Shown here piece by piece: positions 18,001-20,675 of a stretch of DNA of 37,099 nucleotides. The notes under the pieces are model-generated. The model made no database searches. It worked only from the letters and a program-made list of their open reading frames with translations, and had not been told where the DNA came from. The stretch spans positions 1 through 37,099 of the forward strand of contig JAHEJT010000029.1 in the NCBI GenBank assembly GCA_024638765.1, in the 5' to 3' direction. The first letter of the stretch is position 1. Each line of letters opens with the position of its first letter. The DNA is from Verrucomicrobiales bacterium (GTDB taxonomy: Bacteria; Verrucomicrobiota; Verrucomicrobiia; Verrucomicrobiales; DEV007). A program made the translations under genes and the position numbers.

Positions 18001-19309
18001 CCGACACCGGTCCGGCGCCCGAGCCCACGATCTCCGCCATCACGTCAGCCGCTTCCCCGGCCTGGACCACCCGGCCGCCCACCGCGGGATCGAGGGTAAT
18101 GCCATCCAAAGGATCGACCCCCGAATCGGCCGCCAGGGACGCAAACACCCCGGCCTGGGGCGCCAGCGTGCTCAGCGCGTTCTGGGCAAAATCGAAGAGA
18201 TCGGCGTTATCGACGTCCCCATCGCCGTCGCGGTCGAAGCGGTCGTCATAGGCGGGATCGGTATCGGGCTTGAGATAGGTCTGGGCGAGGAAAAAGGTGT
18301 CGACGAAATCGACATCCGTATCGCCGTCGGCATCCCCGAAGTAAACGTGGAAGTCGGAGACGTAATCCCCGCCCGGCGCGCCGTCTCCGTCGCCGTCGAG
18401 GTTCTCTCCGGACGATGCTCCCGACACCGCAGCAGATTGCAGCGCCACCAGGTAATTGCCGTCCGGCAAGGCGCCCCCTTCAAACCCGGGAAAGGTCCAC
18501 GTGCCGGTGTTCGATCCGCCGTCATAGGCGAACGCCAGTGACGCCGGACCGACAATCGTGTCCGTGGTCAAGTTGCGCAGAATGAGATCGTCCACGGTGA
18601 GCGTCGTGGAGACGTCCTCCGAGAACATGATCTCGAGCGAAATAATGACCGAGCGCTGCGCTTCGCCCCCGTTGAGGGTCAACCCCGTCACACTCGTGAC
18701 CGGCACCAGCCCTTCTGCCAACAGTAAGGCACTCTCCCCCTGGGGCGGGGCATTCGCCGCCGTCAGCGTTTCCACCAATTGGGCGGGAATCGGGTTCGAG
18801 ATATCGGTCTGTGATAGTGACACAGGCGTCCCGCCTGTGATCTCCAAAGGTAACGCAGGCGTCTTGCCTGCGATGGGCAGGCGAGACGCCTGCCTCACAT
18901 TGCTCTCCTTCCCTGCCACGGCGAAGCCGTCAGGCGAAGTCGGGTCATCACTAGACACTCCCTCCTCGTCACTCGTCCCTCCTTCGGCGACCCCGTCAAA
19001 CATCCCGTCGACCACGTCCGCGGGATCATAGAGAATCTGCCCGGACGTGGATTCGCCTGCTTGATCGGTTTCCTCGTGGGGCTCGACGATGACCGCCTGC
19101 GGCTGATCATCCTCCGATTCGGGCTGCAGCGCCTCGGCGAGCGGATCCGCGGAAAGCAGAATGCGCGGCTCGAGCGCTTCCAGCTTGAAAGCGTCATCGC
19201 TTGCCCGCCCGCCGCGCCGGCCCCGAACGCCCTCGGAGGCGGGCGAGGCCACAGTGCCGCTTGGCCAACCTTCGAAGAGGCCGTCGTTAGATCGGGGGTA
19301 GTGCATCAT
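1..19309 (-). CDS. Giant gene A: LEPR-XLL multidomain extracellular protein, 3' end outside window
   Basis: One frame reads from an ATG-ATG pair at 19309 to the window edge, at least 6,436 codons. I checked the frame at about ten points and found no break. Order by residue: LEPR-XLL motif (46-54); in-frame REP-like insertion (138-167); dockerin-like calcium repeats (about 324-378); Ig-like, Big_5 and carboxypeptidase-regulatory-like domains (500-970); a possible galactose-binding-like sandwich (1067-1190); TSP3-like D-S-D-S-D-G repeats (1274-1331); LVIVD propeller; Ig-like and Big_5 domains; beta-solenoid (1964-2650); D-F-D-G-D-G-D motif near 2811; VPS10/BNR propeller (2850-3924); GGGGDDR calcium-like turn near 3987; metzincin-like domain (4037-4290); six ~305-residue modules to the edge. 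There is no conventional signal peptide, as is usual for LEPR-XLL proteins. No strong Shine-Dalgarno is seen; the start rests on the LEPR-XLL motif lying about 45 residues in. It is likely a secreted or surface adhesin with proteolytic potential; the substrate is unknown. Confidence 0.9.
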   Translation of the reverse strand, partial: MMHYPRSNDGLFEGWPSGTVASPASEGVRGRRGGRASDDAFKLEALEPRILLSADPLAEALQPESEDDQPQAVIVEPHEETDQAGESTSGQILYDPADVVDGMFDGVAEGGTSDEEGVSSDDPTSPDGFAVAGKESNVRQASRLPIAGKTPALPLEITGGTPVSLSQTDISNPIPAQLVETLTAANAPPQGESALLLAEGLVPVTSVTGLTLNGGEAQRSVIISLEIMFSEDVSTTLTVDDLILRNLTTDTIVGPASLAFAYDGGSNTGTWTFPGFEGGALPDGNYLVALQSAAVSGASSGENLDGDGDGAPGGDYVSDFHVYFGDADGDTDVDFVDTFFLAQTYLKPDTDPAYDDRFDRDGDGDVDNADLFDFAQNALSTLAPQAGVFASLAADSGVDPLDGITLDPAVGGRVVQAGEAADVMAEIVGSGAGPVSVAGDLGIDGRFLFDAARLTALNGGTALEDGLIALRLVVEDGSGGVMDALDIGFTLDTQGPAADSGLSGTLRVTFNSFELGFGEEVTPNGFDAGSYELTVMGGPNDGQVIGIDSVEQLGAGLARINLASALPDQDYEFTIDAAIRDIAGNPISNPGPTAFSVGDPTGIREFSPGNGEEMVSLTREAIVRFDEPVDPATVTQDTFYAIANGALVAGRIAVSSTERFATFFFDDPLPSSTEVRIVVEGDLITGRDGLPVDADGDDAPGGTGMADFRTVPNTRIPGTNVTGRVLASEPDDLGNDVPLEGVTIRVDGFPGLFAVTDANGEFILEDVPAPVFFVHVDGSTVTSMGGQPVPDDGFYPIVGKPFHSVPGQTAPLQMDGVPFDIYLPFILDEAIHPVVPGEDTVVRLPDAQIQGDPDLALVELTVPAGSLVAADGTPGTKVGIFRVDSDRLPAPLPGGLDHRFDITVQADVDYFDVPAPITFPNLEGLAPGEKTFLMSFDHGRGEWVIVGTMTVSQDGLTVTTDPGVGIQAPGWHGNQNTTNLDCNNFAQTLGSGISCRTLRDNPMFDEALQEPPGPLDFPDSPGNHADSSDPQEGLVFSPAIPAGFDFGSAVSPVEAGFIPVSPGTNYSPATGYGFVPVEGSRVLQGVDRGDLPGLSAVERDFVETDAAVFLIDVPVGFYEVVVVSGDSDRPRNQTGIGFQNELRGNISSVAGEFRRFSYQVAAADGQIRLAIGRLGSTLAAVNAVEITRLGSLIGEPGFAEVTGGNYFLLENLDAAFAQRGTSNSLPDLARKLVLAPNTGYRLTFFNTQSLTLGSTEFSTGPGGTSMTLPSIILAESGDEDSDSDGLADEIENVIGTLPSVADSDGDGISDLAEIQQGLDPLEGLAFPTGVIASLPLMGEALRVEVVGSILDGRDQTAYVATGSHGLAIVDASEFDNPVVLGQLDLPGNNVDVAVDAARNTAVLASTAGIHFVDISDPMLPVLRETVEFVGGVNAVEVFEGVAYVAGLTSVISYDVLTGERLEKLNLNSGEIIEIAREGSLLYTLDASRNLSVVDLADRDMSKRGTVQLALGGGELFVGNSVAYVAAKNNGVAGGFTTVDVSDPDFPAVIAGPSLPPGANFGPGNAIVLNGSGIGILVGDSFGQNAFDLMDVSDPAITNASVTRITLPAVPQSLALGGGIAYVADGGAGLQVVNYLPFDNQGAPPSVTIGLPAGTDLDPGVPGIQVLEGSSVPITASITDDVQVRNVELLVNGEVVRNDVSFPFDLKAIALAGELGSMTTAQVRAMDTGGNVGLSAQIVFELIPDTFAPMILDATIADGATLAHGLRRVTFVFDEPLDAATVSTDNFQLRDGAGAFIAPLDIQTRNGDRVVQITYDPLTEGEYVFTLAANSITDRAGNPLGASELMRAFSVVEIVNTWIGGFSTNWEDDANWSEGRAPLEFDDVVADVTESVTINLNGDAAVNTLTIGAADGATAILRTNGHNLASQRLVTVAENGRLEIGNGSVIGVEFDPLRNHGEVVLNGNAEINADVVNEGEFEARYAAIRDGAAASVNGSFTNEAGATLRVLPFNTYNGASTGFVTSLTLNVNGEVVNRGLVELTQRVVRADNVGNARLAVSGGALVNEAGGVIQALAGSGTLGTRTITGQLENEAGATLQVDVGLTLNGAGADHLNAGAINVSGGNLKITQSEDTPSTTNTGTITIGQERQLEVEFGEFVHDGGAIDIDGTLLVDRAAWRQAAAAVLQGSGDGGQWTLSSATVELAGAFATSLLDVSVNGSTLSAAGVLTNAAGNTLRTNGNAEINADVVNEGEFEARYAAISGGASASVNGSITNEAGATLRVLPFNTYNGASTAFVTSLTLNVNGGVVNRGVVELTQGVVRADNVGNARLAVSGGALVNEAGGVIQVLAGSGTLGTRTITGQLENEAGATLQVDVGLTLNGAGADHINAGAINVSGGDLVLPESSSNITQSGTISVSSGRQLEVRDGTFTQNGGTVGGEGRLLLTRATVELLTDWNASVPSVIFTSGVTVNATGAGMDRTRVINPVGTVLTMNAGSEINADVVNEGEFEARYAAISGGASGSVNGSITNEAGATLRVLPFNTYNGASTGFVTSLTLNVNGEVVNRGLVELTQGVVRADNVGNATLAVGGAALVNESGGVIEVVAGSGTLGTRTITGQLENEAGATVQVDVGLTINGAGADHVNAGAINVSGGNLNVTGHASFANSGEINVAAGRTAAFAGDFTQTDSVDPGTLAVAIAGTSTSEFGRISVSGTATLAGILDLQIDGGFTPVEGNSFQIMTFGSRGGTEFDAVTGTDIGGGLELAATYNDTNVTVDVVVTLPAPDKSLEVAGGAAASFEAAYLTSVGQEGYHPQYDFDGDGDIDAADLFHSVSGDSSDSSPGAETPGGESITLTGVPTWDPQGPGAIQDGQPTADGGAASGAIQVIATHPVDPDILFIGSVNGGIWRTQNAIAASPNWEPLTDQLPSLSITALTVSSRDRIGAEVTLATPIEDLVLYAGTGRTSSYRGEGGDEIGVIKSIDGGRNWTVLDAVEPPAGTAKGSLLGNRAISGILVEPSTFGQDNDTVLVASNGHLPSAFPDWIRDGGLFRSTDGGMTFTAISLLADYNIISATQAGTQVEISYIGLGSDFVAGEKIIVSGNSSMPSLNGEHIIQNVPNASTIRITAAPLTLVGDGLLGRPFDVSSLIRAGSGQRVYAAVPDHGVFRSDDFGVTWAPVDGSDEDVIDVSDAWKVVLSAHDAETVYAATVGQRAPLAAAASSGTSTITVADASVFEPGDSVELGALQFTAAVAIGTRLEMRSVAGFAAEMEVKVGESKRKIVEVFPGSKEIQLDKPVTLGIDTRVEATTKDALKIASIDRATHQITFGSSLENNHEAGAMLRLTGEAARVLNVFRSGDGGSTWKSLDDPRAGGETLLTGAQGSTHFSILASATDANEVYVGGDTQPVPPYTGRLMRGFFNPGDGSTTWELIVGAGAGGTAPHADSRFMTYDRNGNILEADDGGIYRLKAPDSVALRWQSVVGDLGLTEFISIAYDPVNNVIFGGAQDNGTVRQNPGSQVWVSLLGGDGGIVQVVNTATKSTKYISAQEFSNFQAVEDLSTSGDLRDLEVNGTALFGALGFDDDELTNFDSTVKTRFTPQFAVNTVNPNLLLFGTNYLYEEDPDLFGGDPGDDITLRNGEPYRTSFTSSWRPPATAEIGSITTLAYGGRLRDASGMLVDHERIGYAGVGDGRDGAIWVRVAADRDFQELLSWSRVATGAGGPNDAAVVDLVLNPDNWRQVFVLDANGKVWRGDVVLGEVEQTLSAAAVNATRISVGALDGFAPGMSVVIRDLSGIRAPEVRTITTLYPASNTIELDKGVTAETGAAVTGEATWTELTGNLTGNRELKQPRTIALYLDRGADTMDPADDKPVVLAGGLGGVFRAIDPKNSQAQWTEYGSGMPNTIVMDLRYDETDDVLVAGTLGRGAWMVSNAKATLTTESVLRVEGTDGADEVIRLVRRALQPWLLDVFVYPEGGPVPGEPDESFHLSTILRIEIDGGGGDDRVILDNANGPITVSDRVVVADSAGAADTLELENELGVVPATTFSIEFDYSLDASNFFSDPLRRKLLDAAASFWSKRIGSEFPDLPKGATINIPIPSVSGGGSRIIFTSASTIDDLRIYPGADEFLMPGVAESLFASAVGADQVARVTGGNFQPWAGSMTFNKDTPWYFDATPDDPMDDLVELATSGKLDFLSVAIHEIGHILGLHNGAVPFAELLDPALPEPPNPILPTFQTNFTGAAATAANGGNPVPIGFTTGIAHVRGDGEGVVEGGSRLSVMVPAFTEGFRLTPGEIDYGMLQDIGYDPIGTLFTVSAPEALGKARSFLLEVRGIESAPDLVITPPAPAPGEGTGPAPPGIETPPGGSAGVTATLGDGLRTFAESAGDLLAAGLSGESLAVVDARTLASGLNGSFIERADPIFFPTQGTAQLTPGGALQFVGGSFLLRILESGFDLDEIRPGGILEDPLALRDALASLEGVTSVTCVDLGTGLPCDGDEEFFQFDINLTQTLKGIVDLDVGGMALLKALELDDVIQFEGGMEIGVDVTLDFGFGIDESGFFIAPTLDGPEIVLTNIEIQGDAIASGRFGFLGVELSDVTLNLDENVELRFDLGDPGTDALDGRIRLSELPSLFSGAALGFGISSPGTKDVVFTATLSAGVVLEGLDFFGLADTGITLTWADIGGDVFNVDISDDAAQDGASFEDFLALRPGNLLRKMEELRDQLNAVTAALGVDVPFLDKTLDQLVNVLESFDTRILSQLGFSFEGASKSVASFGTAQEFAEVLASSIADGREAEEVTGELRNVIFNLEDLGLAFDKSTGELTYQVDGQTFFEIDDTFSFDLGSADAFGNFSAGGAVSLDVEAGFDFTLGIDLSDLSFDVDSLLDNLFIRDASISGSIQFDVSDLDAAARFGFLDVEVVDGIGTANFSVTLNLQDPGSHLADGRIDVSELIDALGSDPGVLISGPAIAGTANFSLPLAAPVLGVPASADTTLTVSIADLGKPTDVEVTLPATAAFEGFLDYENLTFDDIVAMLRQIKDFLADIETFSFLNEPLPLVNKSVSDIIDYADKFLMVIQDFESDPASTLAEAEEKLEIALGLTPDSPLIEFTPSGDDLLIDIAFDAGFSGMESFNLDLASLVALVSGGAPGLGGLDDLVGVEASGDLAIDANFQLDLDIGFDLSDPAAPAPFLRDTTGVTLDLFADGTNLDFRAAVGPVGLDVIDGVARIDADGDRATGDPAALTLGITDDAADGRYLISELGLSVLETPALTAGVSATLPVFFPAPTVPLGGPAPANHLVIDIPSLTDVFNGVPGSVTMTGPDIASAVVGSLSSLSLDNIDAILAGLQALVDWAQSFDSFSFLAEPLPLVDLSVGELLDFGGIILMAIKDPVAAFLTSDPDPDTDELLATLRGLSRNFGDFAVTVNPSDVSGGAFADLNELRFDLPVAVTRTAGSLPLSLGADADALGISLDATLDVDFDVVFDFAFGLDLTPGLPIADAFFVELNQLSISGGVSTTDFAAGVNIGIVEGSISGGVIDLDLGFEIDFNNVDGDPENQTTATELAGTSLGTLVDFDVTAMLDVNLPVSTSVGGAFATTGTILISDDDLFSDPPPSFTATGFEELQNFDNLSALDILNLVDLLVTQLGSGPLASLFDVDIPFTKGRTIGDIIDVAGAFARNLLELLESSATPGLPSFDSIDELVDRLALIPGLDAAAINPRYDPATNELRFDLAFSEAFTPVDEPLDFNLDLSPLAGLSTSSTVRLEAMLDAAFTLGLDLSDLAAGAMLSERLFLENASFDATVTLSATTINASASVGFIAITVSGGSASGTGTLAVDLTDPASGTPGGRVTLADLLANLITDPTRVVETTFTGLAQVDLSNITVDGGLLGDLGSAMVTIDVPDFSDLSKTTVEFNTDFNPVLDIEQLTFDDILTALREIAQYLEQIAGTPLLGAKIPGLNLSISDVLGYADDFAMLIDDLEKNPATVLQEVETRLEQALGLPAGSPLINLSVSGKDVLIGITFEDAFDENLNLNLDLASLLAQATSAVPGLNNVLSLVDVKATGQLTVDAGFGFDLDFGINLNDPASPVPFVSDTTGITATLKVLGTNLDIDAGVGPLDLFVRGGTVTLNADGNPANPDPASFTIGIMDDTGPSGDGRYLLSELDTNLLVVSLTGEAKIDLPLFYPDETDPLGGSVPGNSLKIETVPSMMPMVSGLQRLFLGELDAVTMSSPDIATEIASFDFSLDSLEGIIDGLDLLLKFLRDAFQGEVFGINLPFVGDNLKDVADFIEGFRTQVIAAIQAKPDKRAATVRQALFDALGPGPGGLDILRNRIGAPTVDLEDVGLNISVDEVFFDILLGDTIMNDADIDFDIGIPGLGLDVDTKVEVALTWQLALGFGVSKTDGFFLDTSALNELEVDAAITLPEGLAVEGSLLFLTLNVQDQPGAPASNLT
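460..5560 (-). repeat. Six tandem ~305-residue modules of unknown family in gene A
   Basis: Two landmarks recur about every 0.92 kb. One is a helical stretch of the form LP-x(5-6)-dll-D-x(4)-F at about 5125, 4165, 3230, 2360, 1462 and 508. The other is a (D)GR-x(3)-S/A-EL turn at about 5478, 4517, 3592, 2670 (degenerate), 1812 and 884. Between them lie beta-rich blocks with repeated D-x-D-x-G-F/L-x-L pattern. Modules 2 and 5, and 3 and 6, resemble each other most, giving a ~2.7-kb higher-order period. The array appears to continue past position 1. I do not recognise the family. Confidence 0.75.
6440..7205 (-). other. Metzincin-like metalloprotease domain of gene A
   Basis: Residues about 4036-4290. 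A segment with FSIEFDYS and SMTFNKDTPWYFDATP precedes a zinc-binding helix, HEIGHILGLHN, with His4190, Glu4191 and His4194. A candidate Met-turn, SVMVP (Met4270), is followed by LTPGEIDYGMLQDIGYDP. The combination fits a matrixin-like protease as found in large secreted bacterial proteins. The third His sits one position early (His4199), and Asn4200 occupies the canonical ligand place. Activity is therefore uncertain. Confidence 0.7.
7540..10760 (-). other. VPS10/sortilin-like BNR propeller of gene A
   Basis: Residues about 2850-3924 contain Asp-box motifs (S-x-D-x-G-x-T-W): SIDGGRNW, FRSTDGGMTF, FRSDDFGVTW and FRSGDGGSTW (the last from residue 3347). There is also a GGAQDNGT turn, and GTLGRGAW at the end, both typical of VPS10/xyloglucanase-like ten-bladed propellers. 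Extra short beta inserts interrupt some blades (for example 9940-10110 and 9320-9700). Carbohydrate or peptide binding is possible, but no catalytic pair could be assigned by eye. Confidence 0.75.
11363..11830 (-). repeat. Beta-solenoid repeat unit 3 of 3 in gene A
   Basis: This is the third 468-nt unit, after a 297-nt spacer. It is followed by a segment (about 11350-10990) with the pattern FTQ-x-GTL ... G-T-A-x-L-x-G-x-L, typical of the capping strands after autotransporter-like solenoids. A dockerin-like DFDGDGDIDAADL motif follows at about 10840-10876. Confidence 0.88.
12128..12595 (-). repeat. Beta-solenoid repeat unit 2 of 3 in gene A
   Basis: This 468-nt unit is nearly identical over long stretches to the units on either side. 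It is separated from unit 1 by a 354-nt spacer whose sequence is not conserved, although the spacer is also strand- and Gly/Asn-rich. All unit and spacer lengths are multiples of three. Confidence 0.88.
12950..13417 (-). repeat. Beta-solenoid repeat unit 1 of 3 in gene A
   Basis: This is a 468-nt (156-residue) unit closely matching 12128-12595 and 11363-11830 at the DNA level. It encodes stacked short strands rich in Asn, Gly and Ala, with landmarks EINADVVNEGEFEARYAA, NTYNGAST and LTLNGAGADH. It is first in the direction of translation and follows a W-x-G-G / W-x-D-x-x-N-W entry motif at about 13620-13750. Confidence 0.88.
14395..15325 (-). other. LVIVD-type beta-propeller of gene A
   Basis: Residues about 1330-1640 repeat a blade pattern in which a strand such as LAIVDASEFDNP or FVDISDPMLPVL is followed by a short VxVDAA or AYVA strand. 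This is the signature of LVIVD repeats, which fold as propellers on secreted proteins. It is preceded by TSP3-like calcium motifs and followed by an Ig-like and a Big_5-like domain (about 14390 down to 13760). The same cassette in the same order occurs in gene B. Confidence 0.75.
18132..18689 (-). repeat. Paralogous N-terminal segment, copy in gene A
   Basis: This segment is similar at the nucleotide level, and in the same orientation, to 36557-37099 in gene B, with identical runs of 25-39 nt and a net 15-nt length difference. It encodes a beta-rich domain containing TVDDLILRNLTTDTIV and the following dockerin-like repeats. The two copies are about 18.4 kb apart. Confidence 0.9.
18176..18343 (-). 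other. Dockerin-like paired calcium repeats in gene A
   Basis: Residues about 324-378 hold two EF-hand-like loops, DADGDTDVDF and DRDGDGDVDNADLF, with the usual Asp/Gly spacing of type I dockerin-like repeats. In non-cellulosomal bacteria such repeats are taken to bind calcium and perhaps to mediate protein contacts. No cohesin is recognisable in the window. Confidence 0.75.
18817..18898 (-). repeat. REP-like palindromic element inside the coding frame of gene A
   Basis: Three related units, each built on an (A)CAGGCGTC-CCGCCTG(T) type core, follow one another. The last two face each other as an imperfect inverted repeat. The core matches the intergenic element at 20593-20654. Here it is translated as residues 138-167 and includes GGTPVSL and RQASRLP strings, with no stop or frameshift. 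It lies in the low-complexity linker between the LEPR-XLL motif and the region shared with gene B. Confidence 0.8.
19142..19183 (-). other. LEPR-XLL N-terminal motif of gene A
   Basis: Residues 43-56 contain LEPRILLSA, followed by an acidic, low-complexity stretch. This motif marks the N-termini of very large proteins in Planctomycetota, Verrucomicrobiota and some Proteobacteria, and is thought to belong to an atypical export leader. It supports both the chosen start and export of the protein. Export itself is inferred. Confidence 0.85.
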
Positions 19310-19324
19310 GTTTGCCAACTGACC

Positions 19325-19342
19325 CGTGACGTGAAAGTCACG
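19325..19342 (-). promoter_or_regulatory. Short palindrome in the leader of gene A
   Basis: CGTGAC-GTGAAA-GTCACG is a perfect 6-bp inverted repeat with a 6-nt loop, lying 16 nt upstream of the gene A start. It could be an operator or an mRNA hairpin limiting translation of a very costly protein. It is short enough to be chance. Confidence 0.3.
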
Positions 19343-19749
19343 AGACAAGCATCCAGCCTGTAAGCTTAAGGCTTAGAGCCTAATGGACTACGCATATCTT
19401 GCACAAACCGGCAAAAAAATTGCCCCACCGCCACGAATGATCTGCTACAGGCAGAACTAATATCTGCCTCCCAATCCCTACCATCGTTCCCCGACATCAG
19501 ATCGCCGTCACGAAGTGCCGGCGCTAATTTTCTCTAATAAAGATAATTTCCATGAAAGTGTACGCGATTCCCCTAGGACAAGGTGTCGCCACTCCGCAGC
19601 GAGCTATCTCCAAAAGCCGCCGTCGCGCCGCCTTCGCCAAGGCTTCGTCGCCCCAGGGGAGCACCAGGGCTACTTTCCGCGGCGGGTCTCCCTCAAATCC
19701 CACGAGGCCAAGCAGACCCGACGCTCCGCGGGGCTACTCGTTTGGGCCG

Positions 19750-19810
19750 AGTAGCGGCGGCATCCTGCCGCCGTTTCAATTTGGTCCGGCGGCAGGATGC
19801 CGCCGCTACT
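19750..19810. repeat. Perfect 23-nt inverted repeat (REP-like, second family)
   Basis: The left arm at 19750-19772 (AGTAGCGGCGGCATCCTGCC plus GCC) and the right arm at 19788-19810 are exact reverse complements around a 15-nt loop. It lies about 87 nt downstream of the vapC stop. No T-tract follows, so it is not a classical intrinsic terminator, though it could stall or stabilise transcripts. Its sequence differs from the element at 20593-20654. Confidence 0.85.
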
Positions 19811-19896
19811 CTCCGTTCGATTCCGTTGAAGAGATTCTTCAGAACTAAATGTTACACCCCATGCACTGGATCTCTCCGAGAGTCTTCGTGATCCTC

Positions 19897-20313
19897 TCAA
19901 ACCAACGGATTCACCACCGTCACTCCGTCAAAATCCTGATCCGCGTTCAGATCTTCGGACCATAACGTGGAAACGCCGGCCTGCATGGCGGCTGCGACGA
20001 TGAGGGCGTCCCAGAACGAAAGTTGCCACCTCTGTTGCGCCTCCCATCCTTTGCGGAGCAAGGCGCGGGTGTTTTCCATGACGCGCCACGACAGGTAATG
20101 GGTGGTGGTGTCGACGGATTCATCCACAGTGGCACCGAGGCGCACCAGATTGACGTGCATTTCCTGGAGCACTTGGACGCTGACCACGGGCGATTCCCGC
20201 TGCTCCCAGAATCCGCGCACCAACGCGGCCGCTTTCGCGTGTTTGGCGCCCGCATCCAGGTCATGCGCATACACGAGGATGTTCGTGTCGATAAAGACGT
20301 CGGCCGCCGTCAT
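19897..20313 (-). CDS. vapC: VapC-type PIN-domain ribonuclease toxin
   Basis: This 138-residue protein has the full acidic set of PIN-domain RNases: Asp9 in FIDTNILVYAHD, Glu51 in VLQEMHVN, Asp102 in SFWDALI, and Asp121 in WSEDLN. VapC toxins cut RNA, often tRNA or rRNA, and are held in check by the antitoxin encoded just upstream. Its ATG overlaps the TGA of the upstream gene in an ATGA arrangement, so the two are translationally coupled. The length is normal for the family and nothing suggests inactivation. The RNA target cannot be told from sequence. Confidence 0.93.
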   Translation of the reverse strand: MTAADVFIDTNILVYAHDLDAGAKHAKAAALVRGFWEQRESPVVSVQVLQEMHVNLVRLGATVDESVDTTTHYLSWRVMENTRALLRKGWEAQQRWQLSFWDALIVAAAMQAGVSTLWSEDLNADQDFDGVTVVNPLV

Positions 20314-20540
20314 CGTTCGTAAATCGAATCCCGCGACAGAGGTTTCCCGCCCAGGTGAAAACCCTGATCCAGCACACGCATTGCCCCGATGCGCGATTCT
20401 TCGTAGCGGGCGCGTTCCTTGAGGGCTTCTTCGATGAGTTCCGCGACCCAGGCCGAAAGCGATTTGCGTTCATCCACTGCCAAATGCCGCGCCCGGGCGA
20501 GCAGTTCTTCATCGACCTTGAGCGTGAGATTCTTCGTCAC
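20310..20540 (-). CDS. vapB: VapB-type ribbon-helix-helix antitoxin
   Basis: This 76-residue protein starts at GTG. Its first half, with KNLTLKVDEELLARARHLA and then SLSAWVAELIEEAL, reads as a ribbon strand followed by two helices, the RHH DNA-binding fold of many VapB/CopG-like antitoxins. The C-terminal tail is charged and would wrap the PIN toxin encoded next, with which it overlaps by 4 nt. A GAGG lies only about 2-3 nt before the GTG, a short spacing, but no other start fits the conserved N-terminus. It likely represses its own operon through the palindromic site at 20576-20590. Confidence 0.88.
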   Translation of the reverse strand: MTKNLTLKVDEELLARARHLAVDERKSLSAWVAELIEEALKERARYEESRIGAMRVLDQGFHLGGKPLSRDSIYER

Positions 20541-20558
20541 TTCCTCAAGCTACGGGTA

Positions 20559-20592
20559 AGCACAATTTTTGTCCAGCACAATTTCTGTGCAA
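20559..20592 (-). promoter_or_regulatory. Candidate vapBC operator/promoter
   Basis: On the minus strand GCACA-GAAAT-TGTGC (20576-20590) is a perfect inverted repeat. The 10-nt half-site AAATTGTGCT recurs 16 nt further on (20559-20568 after 20575-20584). A weak -35-like TTGCAC (20587-20592) overlaps it. It lies 19-50 nt upstream of the vapB start, the usual place for an RHH antitoxin operator. The -10 element is poor, so promoter assignment is tentative. Confidence 0.45.
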
Positions 20593-20654
20593 TAGTGGGA
20601 CAGGCGTCCCGCCTGTCCATCCGAAATAAGACAGGCGGGACGCCTGTCTCACTA
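20593..20654. repeat. REP-like inverted repeat between the PHP gene and vapB
   Basis: Two 25-nt arms (20593-20617 and 20630-20654) match at 24 of 25 positions around a 12-nt loop. Each arm is itself palindromic, with a GACAGGCG/CGCCTGTC core. It begins 21 nt past the stop of the PHP gene, so it could protect that transcript's 3' end. The same core occurs inside gene A at 18817-18898. Confidence 0.88.
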
Positions 20655-20675
20655 TGAACGACGAACGCTTGTCCT

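Larger units (their letters stand above)
19310..19896. other. 587-nt gene-poor stretch between vapC and giant gene A
   Basis: No convincing gene is present. The short open frames here mostly translate palindromic repeats. The stretch contains a perfect 23-nt inverted repeat (19750-19810), repeat-like sequence from about 19569 to 19740, and an AT-richer leader (about 19340-19560) from which gene A is probably transcribed. I could not identify a convincing -35/-10 pair. Confidence 0.7.

Noticed and set aside
19410-19424. GGCAA-N5-TTGCC palindrome upstream of gene A
   Set aside because: The short stem around an A-tract is likely by chance, and no promoter elements could be placed around it with confidence.
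19750-19810. Intrinsic terminator for vapC
   Set aside because: The hairpin is strong, but no run of T follows in the direction of transcription and the loop is long. It fits a REP-like element better.
19552-19848. Short plus-strand open frames in the vapC-gene A gap
   Set aside because: Their translations contain strings such as SSGGILPP that come from the palindromic repeat itself. No ribosome-binding site or family resemblance was seen.
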